Shown here one piece after another: positions 45,001-57,000 of a stretch of DNA of 64,000 nt (positions are counted from its first letter, which is position 1; each line of letters starts with the position of its first letter). The stretch lies in assembly GCA_013399115.1 (NCBI GenBank), contig VXAA01005608.1, positions 465,727-529,726 on the forward strand, in the 5' to 3' direction. This stretch comes from Anseranas semipalmata. Its lineage: Eukaryota; Chordata; Aves; Anseriformes; Anseranatidae. The notes below the pieces were generated by a model. It saw only the letters and a list, made by a program, of their open reading frames with translations, made no database searches and had not been told where the DNA came from. Made by a program: the position numbers and the translations under genes.

Positions 45001-48000
45001 CACTTCTTATTACTGGAGGTCATTTAAAAAACATTACCCTTTCAGTTGCTAAGAAATCCTGAAATCTTAGACAAGATGCAGCTTCAAAATATGAAGTGTT
45101 CAAAAGTAATACAAATATTTCAGCCCATCCTCTCTCACAAGCAGCGATATGAATCGGAGAACAAAACTGACTGAAATACATGTAAGTTTAAAAAAAGAAA
45201 AAAAACACCCACACCATTGTTGGTCTATACAATGTAAAGCTTTGCTCTCATATAACTAGAACCATAACCACCAACCAAATAGTTTTATTTGTAGTAGTAG
45301 ATCAGTTACACTAGAACAACAATATGTAGGGTATTTTATAACTCCATCATCACAAAGATTTAGGTATCCGTGGTATCTGACTAGCTAACATGCTGGGTAT
45401 TTTGTATTTGTGCATTACTGGACAATCCTGAGCAGAAACAGCCACATTCCTGTCCAGCATCTCTCTCATCATGCCAGTGAGGAAAACAAAGTTAATTGCT
45501 TAAGACTACTCCCCCATATACACATAAAACATAAACAGAAAGCTTAGGTCTAAGAATGAAGTGACAGCCTAATAAAGATCTTCTATAAACTGAGGTCAAG
45601 AACAACACTCCAATTAAAACTCGATCAGTCAAAAATCCTCATGAAGCACTAGTAATTCTTATAACCTGCACCAAGACATTTACCCTGAAAACGCTGTTCC
45701 AGAAGCATCACTAGGAGAAGAGTGTATTAGTGGTGAAGTTGAAGGTCTGAAGCTATACTGCTCATCCTCTAAAGGTTGCAAGTCATACTCAGGAAGAATG
45801 GGTTGATGTTCTGGTAAAGAAGCAGAATTTAATAACAGTATTTATTTAAGCACTGAAAACAAGTCTGTTTTCAATAAAAGCCTTTTCTACGATTGGCTAT
45901 ATTTACCTTTTTAGATTACTATTTAGATTTACTCACCAGTACTATTTTGGGAAGTCAGGGAGAGCTTCTCAAAAGTTACATGTTTCACATTCCCGCTGCA
46001 AGCAGTACTGGCCTCTTTGTTACTCTTCTCTATTTTCGCACTTTGTTTTTTTTCCTCTATGTTCAACTTCTGCACAGGCTTTGCTTTTGTGGGACTTACT
46101 GAGACATATTTACCAGATTGTTTGGCGGGTTTTAAGCTGCTGAGTGACACAGTGTTTCCTGTACTTCTCTCCAAATCATTACATTGTTCAGGAACAGCAT
46201 TTGTTGCCTGATCTACTGTTTCTGCATCTTCCCTGGTACAACATCTGCTAGTAAGAGTGTTGATCTGGTGAGCAAACGGACTTCTCTGTAACACTTCTAT
46301 TTTTGCTCCTAAAGGAGTTCCACATGTCTGTGCATCATTTCTAGTAGGTGAGGTTTGGGTACCAAGTATATCTGATGCAAGATCAGCACTCAAAGACTGT
46401 GACTGTTTATTATTTAAATGTTCAGACAAGTTGTCAGATTTAATAACATTATTTATAGTTCTGTCTTCATGCTTGGAAACATCAGATGGGCTATTCTGAG
46501 TATCATTTTCTGCATGAAAATAATCCAGAAATCGCTTATCTATTTGTTGCTGCTTGTTATGATCATTTAACAAGTCTTCTAGAAGAGTATCTTCATTTCT
46601 AGCTTTACTCAGTAAAGAGCCATCAGTCATAAGGTTCTGGACAGATGCTTCATGTTTCACAATACTCTCATATTCACTCTCATGTCCAATCTCATCTGTC
46701 TTTCTGAGGTATTTTTCCATATCAAATGCACTGTTTTCCACATTGTTGGATAACGTGCGATTAGCAGAGAGTTCCATCTCTTTAATAATACCAGGAAGGA
46801 AACATGTTTTTTTATTTTTAGTTGAGAGTGCCATCATCATAGCAGCTAGCTGGGAAGGATCAGCACTGCAGGACGCATTTGCAATAGCAGAGGCAATTGT
46901 GCTAATACTCAGGACAGAGTCAGAACGATTACATAAACCATCTTCAAACTTGTCTTCACAAATTCCATCCTACAACAACAAAGATGGGTTAAGCACCGAA
47001 TTAAGAAATTTATTTGCTTTTTAAATGATTTTGCATTTGAACTTGCACCTGATATGGTAATACATTAACATTTCTTATTACTACATTTTTAACCTACTGT
47101 CAAGAAGAAACACTACAACAGGCAAATTACTCATTTTTTTAAGTCTACTGCACGAAAAAAAAATATCCAGAATAAAGATTGCCTGCTAGGAAATGTCAGT
47201 CCCTGTAAAACTTGGGTACCTGATATACTTAAAATTCTCATGTCTGTTTTAATTCAGTTGGAAGAACTGTGAGTAAATCCTATCACAAACACAGCAGAGA
47301 AGAAACTGGAAGATACGCAGTATCTTCCCAAATAACTTTAAGTCATCTGCCTTTCAACAAGGAGAAACAAAGCGATTTCTATAGTTCTCTGTATCACTCA
47401 AGTCTGATGACGTCTTTAGTTCTCACATTGGCTATTCTTAGCAAAGGGCATGGAATAACTAGTCAAAGTCATGTCTAGACCATAATCCCTTCCCACCTCT
47501 TTTACCACATATTTGCAAGTTCAAGAAAAGAAACCATATGTCCTGTAGATATGTTTGCAAGTCCTCATAATTCAACCATCTTTTTATGCGGATGTTATGG
47601 AGCAGATAATGGACCATGACTGGGCTAAAAACTAGCTGAACTGCCAGGCTCAACATGTTGTGATCAGGGGCACAAAGCCCAGCAAGAGGCTAGTCATTAA
47701 TGAAGCACCCCACGGACTGATGCTGGGCCAGTATCAGTATCCATGTAGTGTTCAACATCATTATTAATGATGCGGATGGTGGAACAGAGTGCAGCCTCAC
47801 CAAGTTTGTCCATCATACAACATTGTGATGTATGGTTCATACATGGGGTGGGTTGGCTGTCATTCAGAAGGACTTTGACAGGTTGGAGAAAGGGGAAGAG
47901 AAGAACCTCATGAATTTCAAAGGGAAATGCCTTTCAGCCTAGGCAGGAATAACCCCCCTGCACCAGTACTGGTGAGGGACTGACCAGCTGGAAAAGCAGC

Positions 48001-51000
48001 TTGGCAGAAAAGGACTTGCGGGTCCTGTTGGACATCAAGTTTACCATAAGCCAGCAACATGGCCTTGTGGCAAAGAAGGCCAAAAGCATTCTGTGCTGCA
48101 GCCAGAAGAGAGTTGCCAGCAGGTTGCGGGAGTTGATCCTTCCCCTTTAGTCAGCACTGGTACAACCACATCTGGAGTGCTGTGTCCAGTTATGGACTCC
48201 CCAGTATAAGACAGACATGGACATACTGAAGGAAGTCCAGAGAAGGAACTCTAAGATGATTAAGGATTTGAAGCATCTGTCATATGAGGAGATGATGAAA
48301 GAGCTGGGATTGTTTAGCCTCAAGACGACAAGGCTCAGGAGGAAATCTTATCCATGCCTATAAACACCTGACAGGGAGAAGAAGGAGGGGAAGAGTAAAG
48401 AANAAGCATTCTGTGCTGCAGCCAGAAGAGAGTTGCCAGCAGGTTGCGGGAGTTGATCCTTCCCCTTTAGTCAGCACTGGTACAACCACATCTGGAGTGC
48501 TGTGTCCAGTTATGGACTCCCCAGTATAAGACAGACATGGACATACTGAAGGAAGTCCAGAGAAGGACCTCTAAGATGATTAAGGATTTGAAGCATCTGT
48601 CATATGAGGAGATGATGAAAGAGCTGGGATTGTTTAGCCTCAAGAAGACGAGGCTCAGGAGGAAATCTTATCCATGCCTATAAACACCTGACAGGGAGAA
48701 GAAGGAGGGGAAGAGTAAAGAAGAAGGAGCCAGACTCTTCCCAGTGAGAAGAAAGGAGATAATGGGTGCAAACTGAAATACAGGAAGTTTCATTTAAACA
48801 TAAGTGTTTTTGTTTGTTTGTTTTTTTAATTACAGTGTGGTCAAACGCTAAAACAGGTTGCCCAGAGAGGACGCAAAGAGGTTATAGAGTCTCCATCCTT
48901 AGAAATATTCAAACCTTACCAGACCCCAAGCAACCTGCTCTATTAGGCCTGGCTTTCACCTGGAAGGGATGGACTAGGCAACCTCCAGGCGTGCCTTCTG
49001 ACCTCAGCCATTCTGTGATTTGTCTGTTAGAGTATTTCAGTATCCACACCAGATGGAGGGTGACCTAAACTTGTACAAACTGGGGGTAGATCAGAATTTG
49101 GATATACATTATCAAAAACCCAATTACTCATTTTGTATCTAGAACAATAGAAATAAGGATGAATTATAAAGAAAAGCAGTTATGGCAGTACATAGTCAAA
49201 TGAGGGGTCCAACCAATCATTCTGCATCTCCCTGCCCATGGCAAGGGGGTTGGAATTAGATTATCTTTAAGATCACTTCCAATCCAAACCATTCTGTGAT
49301 TCTATGATTCAAGTCTACAGCCTTCACCACTTGATCAGCTAAATCAAGTCAGACTTACTAGCTACTAATTCCTTACAGTGACCATATAGGACAAGGGATG
49401 TTTCTGTAATTGAATGGGTTTGCATGTGTTCTGTCTGATCAGAAAAAGAACACAACACGTTAAGACACAGAAAGTAGGAGTCTGGGAATAGCAAATTGAA
49501 AATACACTTTTTCAGACTTAAGCCACATAGCTATTTTGGTCTTTTATCAAAAAAATGACTTTATTCTATCGCTAAAGACAAGTTGTTCCATTAAAAAAAA
49601 AAAAATACAAGGGGAAAGACGGAGCTGAAGTTCAGAAACTTCCTCGCAGAATGCCAACAACTTAGGAATCTCTAGGAGGAAAAAAAAACACTATGGGTTG
49701 ACAGACTGAGTAGTTCCACAAATGAGGGAGGAAGAAAAAGAAAATGAGATAGCAATCACTCACTCTCTATAGGATCACGGCATTCACATGAAACTACCCT
49801 AACAAACAGAGGCATCTGCTGGGATTCAAGTGATCAATATAAGACGCAGTAAGTTGATATGAAAGCTTAAATTTAGCCTTATTCAGAGAAACAACAACAA
49901 TAATAAAAGTTAAGTGACTTTTGTTCAAGTTCATATTTGCACTTAACAGAAAATAAAAATAAATACCTTTGGTTTACTTTTGGTAGCAGTTTCTGTATTA
50001 ATGTTTTTTTGTATTCCAGCTGCAGTGTCCACCCTATGCCACGCACCTTCACAGCTGGTAGAATTTGCATGTTCTTTTGTTTGTGTTTCCAAGTCTTCTA
50101 AGAACAAACAAAAAAGATTGAGAATTAATTTACAAGTAAATTACAGATCTGAACATCTGCATTAATTGGACACACATGCTCCTGTAGTGCTCTGTAGGAA
50201 AAAAACAACTGTTATAATGGCACAAATACAAATAGTGCAAGCATCAACTGTTGCCTGTACATTACTCAAAGCCTACATTCAGTTCACAAAATTAGCTGAC
50301 ATTACGAATACCATGCTCATACTCTTCATTTTCAGGTAGCCTACCACATTAGCTCAAGCTAAATAAATCTTTTCATAAAATGGTGTTTGCAAGGTAACAT
50401 GAACATAGACACAACTCCAGTAGAACACTACAAAAGTTATATCTGAGTAAAGCCATTTTTCATAGACTGGAGGGTTTGACAGAGGGAGATAGCAATGAAC
50501 TGGTGATTTTGAAGAACTATGCTTAGGAGGGACATGTTTCCAAAACCATCAAGAATCTTCTTGATTACCAGGCCAAACCCAAACTAGGAGATACTGTTCT
50601 GATGAGATCTAGAGGCTACCATATCACCAAAGTAGCTTCTGCTTAAAGAAAAATGTCTGGACTCTCTAGGACACTAAAAACAAATTTAAAAAATGCTCAG
50701 CTTAGTAAGAAAAGAATTATGAAGCATTTTCATTTATTTATTAAAACTTCTGTTCTGCTTGTATTAGATATTTGGAATTTAGATATACTTCGCATTTCAA
50801 GTAACACCCTCCTTAGGTTGCTAAGCTCTCAGTTTCTTCTGCATTTACTGCTCCTTAAAAAGGAATTGCACACTGACATTGCTGTAAAGATAATTGCCAG
50901 TACTACTGAAAAATCAGATCACAATAACTATTAATGTCCTGGCCATGAAGTGACCCAAATACCTACTTTCCCTAGCATTTACAGCAACCCTCATATCAAA

Positions 51001-54000
51001 ATAACTACAGAACACATTAGGGTATTTGTCTACTATTTAAAGCAATAATTATAGCTATTATTTACCTGGACAGAGGTCACAAACACCAATAAATAACTAG
51101 TTTTGTTTTGTTTTTTGACAAAAATCCAGGCTATTGTAGAGTGAATTTAAGCACACTAACACTAAAAAAAGAAGTCATTAGAGACCCTTTAAAAATATTT
51201 AGAAGGTCACGGAATGAGGAAAACAATGGCTGTTAAGTTGTTTTTAAGGACATGTGCTCCATAAAAACCTGATGGATGTTTTTCACCAGTGTAAAAGTGT
51301 ATTTCTGATGCTACAAACAGGCTCACAAAGATTCATGTTACCCCAACTATATCAAGAGCAGCAGAGATGCTTTAAAATGAACTCATCTTTTGAGCAAGTA
51401 CTCTTAATTATTTCCTAGGTGTACCCTGTTCAGTTGATACACAAATATATGCAAAAGCGCATGTTGTGATTTTTACATATAAAATTTTGCAAGAATCTCC
51501 TTTTACTTAAAGTCAATCAGATACCACAGGAGTGTAATTTTTATTTATTTTACAAGATTATAGGAAAAAATTAGACTGTTTTATATACACAGACACAGAC
51601 AGCTCAGTAATAATCCAAGTTGTTTTAGTTCTTTCTCTACATCCTCTATACATATACGGACAAACAGACCAACTTTTTTGTTTCATTTCTTTTGGCAACA
51701 CATTTATATAGCTTTTTCAATAGGAAAACTCTAAACAGACTTTAATTATTACACAACACTCTGGTATTTATCCAGTCTCTGGAAATGCTCACATGACCAA
51801 GACAATTTCAGCGACTATCTGCTGTCAGAACGCTCTCTCTTGCAACTCTTTAGGCTCTATGTTTTTTTGGTGTGAACACCTTCTATCTTCAACCCCATAC
51901 CCCTGAAAATGATTTGGTGAATGAGTCTATCACATATTCCTCTTAATAGTCCTTATTAGTTATATACAAGTAATTCCTAACTACTGTTACAACCACTGAC
52001 TAAGGCTGACCCTTCTGTTATATAATTACCTGGAAACACTTCAGAAAATTGTGAAGTTTCTTGGGTGGTGTCACATCCTGATACATCAGATTGCCTTAGC
52101 AAAGCAACAGGTTGCCTTTTCTTCGGAGATGTAATATGGTAACCAAAAGATGGCTATAAAAAAAAAGTTACCCCAGAATACAACATTAGTAAATTTACTC
52201 ATTAATAAATAGTTCAGTGGGCCTGCAAACCAGTTTCAGCCCCAGTGCCTGCACAGTTGGTGTTTGGCTTTTGTATGGCTGAGAAATAACATACCTCCTA
52301 GCCTTGCAAATGCCTAATCCAAATACATATGCTTCCAATTTAAATAAACAAACAAAAACGTTTATTTATACCAGTTAGACAAAAGAAAGTACTCTCATCA
52401 GCTCTGCCTGGAGGCACGCTCTGCCACTCAGCCTTTGAATGTACCAGTACAGAACACGCTCACACTACCAATTCACCAGGACACAAACTGAATTTGACTT
52501 TTTTCCTCCCCTCGTACACAATTCTCCGGTTTTGTTTGTCTGCAGCACAGATAAGATATTGTCTACCAACAGCAGATAAGACAAGAGACCACGTATAAGA
52601 TGGAAAAAGCTTATAGAATTATGTTGGTAAGCTGAAGTCTAGATGACAACACATTTACTGGAACTGGGCATTTGCCCAGATAGCACATTAACTATCAATA
52701 GCTATTCAAAGATACCCTCAATGTTCAAATAATGAACAAAAAATGAATGAAATGCGGCTGTCTGAGCAGCATTTCATTCAACTACTGTGTGGACTGTTTG
52801 CTCAGACCTCCAACAAGCACCCTGTAACATGGCTAACTTTCCTCTCTATAATTCTGCATATAATTAATTTCCAACCAAAAGGTGAAGATCGAGATTCCCT
52901 GGTAACACCAGCCAGCCTTTCATATCAGAAGTTCCAAGCGAGAAACAAAAAAACCTAATCCATACCTGTCATTTATACATGCAGAATTTCCTTAGTAAGT
53001 GAACTTAGAAAAGTAGTTCTCAGAAAGAATTAGTTACAATGTTAAAAAAGAGTGCTGTTTTTTTCTTGTCCTTACCTTGCATCTTATAACGTTATGATAC
53101 ATACCCGTTTCACATCACTGCCTCCACCAAGACAACCCAGAGCTTCAGATCTCTGACCGAAGAACTCTCCCAAAGACAAACGTAAATAACTGGCATCTCT
53201 ATCAAGTTCAGATGTTCTCAGCAGAATGCAGCTATTGGCAGATTTCCATGAAGAATCTGCTAACTCAGATGCATTTAGAATGTCTACTTTTTCTGCCTGT
53301 AGACAAAGAAGTTTTAGAAGTTGCAACTTGCAAATAAATCAGTTATTCTGTTTACATTCAAATAATTACTTACCTGCACAAGTCTGTGTGCTTTCTCAAA
53401 TTCTTCCTGGTCTTGCGCAATCATTGCTGCTGCTTCAGCTTAAAACCAGAAAGGACGTGTATTAAGATAAGTCAGGATTTATTAAGCATTGTCATTACTA
53501 AACTTTGAGGCAAAGATATTGAAGTACTTAATTCTGCATCCAAGACAATTTGGGACATACCAGGAGTTTTTCCTCCCATTATGGCGAGAAAAGTTCATAT
53601 GAAGATTGTTTTAAAATAGTATTTCCTGCATCTTTAGGAGCCACAGTAAAAGCAGCATTTGGCTAGCTAACTCAGAGGTGAATAAAGGTGGCCTCTTATG
53701 GCCTTAACAACAAACCAAACTATATATTTTTTTTATTATGCTATCCGTACTAGCTAGACTTGAGCATCATATGGACACTTCTGAACAAGCTTAGCCTACA
53801 TCTGGTTTTGAAAATTTCATCATGGTAGTACCTATGAATTGAAACAAAAGAAACAGATTGGTTTGTACCAGTTTATGAAACACTTGTGCAAATAAATTAA
53901 TACTTCCTTTAAATTCGAATGCTTGTATTATTTTCATAATTAACATTTACATAACAATGAATACTTAAAATCTCTTTTCTGAAATGATTTAAAAAAACTA

Positions 54001-57000
54001 CTTATCAAGAGATATTGCTCTACTACCTTAGTTCAACATTAAGGTATCATTAAGCAGATCAAAAAAAACCACGTGGCCTTGTACACAGAGCATCCCTAGT
54101 CATGGAGGAATACATCAAGAATGGATGCAAGCTTGTAAAGTGATCACAGCTGTTGTCTATAAAAATGACTTACGGGAAGTTGGAATATGTACTTTTGAGG
54201 AAAGTAACAAAACTGGAATATCTTTTTATTGAACAATCCAACTACATTTCCTAAAGGCAACATGGCACTATCGATGACATGCTGTTACATGCACTTGAAC
54301 TTTACGTCAATATCAGCTCTTCTTTAATCCTCTGTACGAACCATAAGAAGTCTTATGAGGACTTCCTGAAGCACCAAGCTCTGTCAAGTGAGCAGTCCTG
54401 CACTACTCTATACAAGAATATAGCGTGCATAGTTTGCTGACAGAGATAGACATGTAGTTAATGAGACTCAGAAGCATCAGATGTCATTTCTGTCCATATA
54501 AACAAAGTCTCTCAGCTGTCAAGCATCATACTTAAGCACTGCAGACAGACAGGCAAACTAGCAGACAGAAAAACGCTATCTGCACTGAATCTCTAAGCAC
54601 AGGTCTTGTATACCATGTGAAGAGGTAAGCCCATCAGCTGGAAAGCAGAATTTCTTTAAAAAACATCAGGTGGGGGAAGAGCTAAATACCCTTGGAAAAA
54701 CTTACAGCAGACAAATATCCTAATTATGTGACAACCTGAGTCTGAGATGCAGCTAAGTGTCCAAAATATCCTGGCATTTAAAAAATAACGAAGCAGCTCT
54801 GCTTCACTGACACAGTAGATTGGGAAATCTCTACCACACTGGATCTCATTTGTTTGTTCTAACAGAAAGCCACCACAGTGTTGTCAAACATCATTTTAAC
54901 TGATCAGCCCTGTTTGATTTCATGTTCATAACAAACCATTCTACATATCATCATACACAGCATCCTCTTTGAAAGAGAGGAGAACCTTGAACACACATCT
55001 TCAGAATACAAGAAGCCCATCCATATGTCAGCTTCAGAAACTAGAAGAGACTATGAGAAATACTGTTGGATACAATGCTCAAATCTGTCTATTAAGATAG
55101 ATGATCAGAACATATTTTGGTGCTAAGGAATTGATTTGTCTACAGTACTACATGCATACTATCCAAGGCTGTATGAAAAACACAGACTGCCATGAAGATC
55201 ACTCTGAGACAGTTAAAGGAAAATAAAAAAAAAAAATTAAGTAGACAAAGGTTCAAAAGGGCTGGAACTTCTTAGAAGAGTCCAGTAAGTGTCCCCAGTA
55301 AACTCCAGCATTTTTCAGTACCCGTACCATTTTTCAGCACCAAGACATTCCCAAGAAGTTCACAAAAATCACCAGCTAGTGAATTCGGCAGCTCTTTTGA
55401 TATTTAGTTGCTTTTGTATTATCTTGTTGTTTACAACAATTTCCTGTCTTATAACCGTCATGCAATATAGAAAGACTACTTCTTCCTCTTCTTGAGGGAA
55501 AGGATAACAATAATTAAAATCCAAATGAAAAATCGTGAAAATGACAAATACAGGAATTATTTTTGCTCGTATGACAGGTACCAGTGGCACACGTTAGAAC
55601 ACGTTTCAAAATAAAAACTCTTCCTGGGAAAAGTAGGAAACATGGAAAGAAGCTATCAACTATAACTAATAATAATATCATTGTAGGCTACTAACAATGT
55701 CAGATTTCAAATAATTTTTAGTATCTAAAGCCTGGAGGATTTGCAACATTAAATACTAATTTTTTTTTAAAGTGGAAAAAAAATTAAAAAAGAAATAAAG
55801 TTTACTTAACACTATACTACAGATAACAACAGTTAACTAAAAAGGAGAAAGATTACATACATCCAGTTATAAACTCTTCATTTATTTTATCATCTTCAGA
55901 AAGATTTAAATCTTGTTCTTCATCAAATGAAGTATAATAAGCAAGATCAGTCACCCATTTGCCTTCTTCATTTTGATAAACAATGCTATGTGGTGTATCA
56001 CCTGAAAGATACATCAAATGCTGCACTGTTGATTAAAATAACAGTAACATGGTAAAGTCTCTTAAATTTAAAGAAGGAGTTCACTTACAGGTCAGTAACA
56101 AGTTAGCATAGATCAAGTAGCTGCAACTGCTCCAAGTTTTATCAAAGGAGCAACTATAAGTGCTTCAGTATACAAGTGCAAGATACATCAGTCGGTATTT
56201 TTAAAAAACAAAAACTCAAAATTTATTCAAGCTACTTTTTTCTTATTTATTAAGAAACAGTGGATTTTTTTTAACTAACTTGCATGACTAAAAAAAAAAA
56301 TCATAGCTTACAATTTTATTTCTTTTTCCATGCAACAGAGCCTGGCCAGAATTGTATAGCTAGGTTATACCTAAAGCAACCTACCTTTGTCTGTTGTAGC
56401 TAAACTTAAGTTCTCACAGCTGTCTGCAGTCGGAGACAGGTAAGCATCAGCAAGACCAACTTCACATTCAGTTGAATTTGCATCTGTTCCAGGTACATTT
56501 GCACTAAGAGGAATTTTAGGAGTGGTGTACTGCCCCAAAATTCCTTTTGGTGGATGTAGTACTTCTGCTTCAGAAGCAGCAGTCTGACACTCAGAGGACT
56601 GTACTTCTTGCTTTGAAAGAGCACCCACGACATCAGCTTTATGGCTGTCCGTGCACTGAAGATACAGTGAATCTAATCGCAACTCAGCAGCACTGCAGGA
56701 ATCTAGCGCATCTCCACTAGTCATGGAATTCTTCAAAAAAAATAATAATGATTTTTAAAGTGTCAGAATTGCATTTGTTAACTGTTTGTATTAATAGTCC
56801 TAGGTACGACATAGTCATCGTTAACCATGTTTGAAAAACATATCTAAAACCAAACTGTTATTATTCATCTTTTGTAAAGTGAGTTTGGGTTGTTAGTTCA
56901 ACCTCTTACAGGTTTTCAAATGCACTGCCTTTTTTTTGTTGTTGTACTACAGTCTTACTCTATATATGATAAATAGAAATTTAAATGACAATTCCATACC

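Larger units (their letters stand above)
47640..49022 (+). mobile_element. CR1 LINE, long degraded copy with an internal 320-base duplication
   Basis: Plus-strand CR1 ORF2 remnant in order: caccaagtttgt region, ggcagaaaaggacttgcggg, aagaaggccaaaagcattct, acatctggagtgctgtgtcc, ggcttgtttagcctcaag-like, tggtcaaacgctaaaacagg, ttgcccagagagg and the terminal ccattctgtgattt. Frame broken by many changes. If one duplicated copy is removed, the CR1 reads through normally. Confidence 0.9.
46970..49966 (-). other. CEP192: CEP192 intron E9-E10
   Basis: 3.0-kb intron dominated by antisense CR1 sequence (about 47640-49022 and 49205-49311), including the 320-base duplication with a lone N. Confidence 0.85.
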
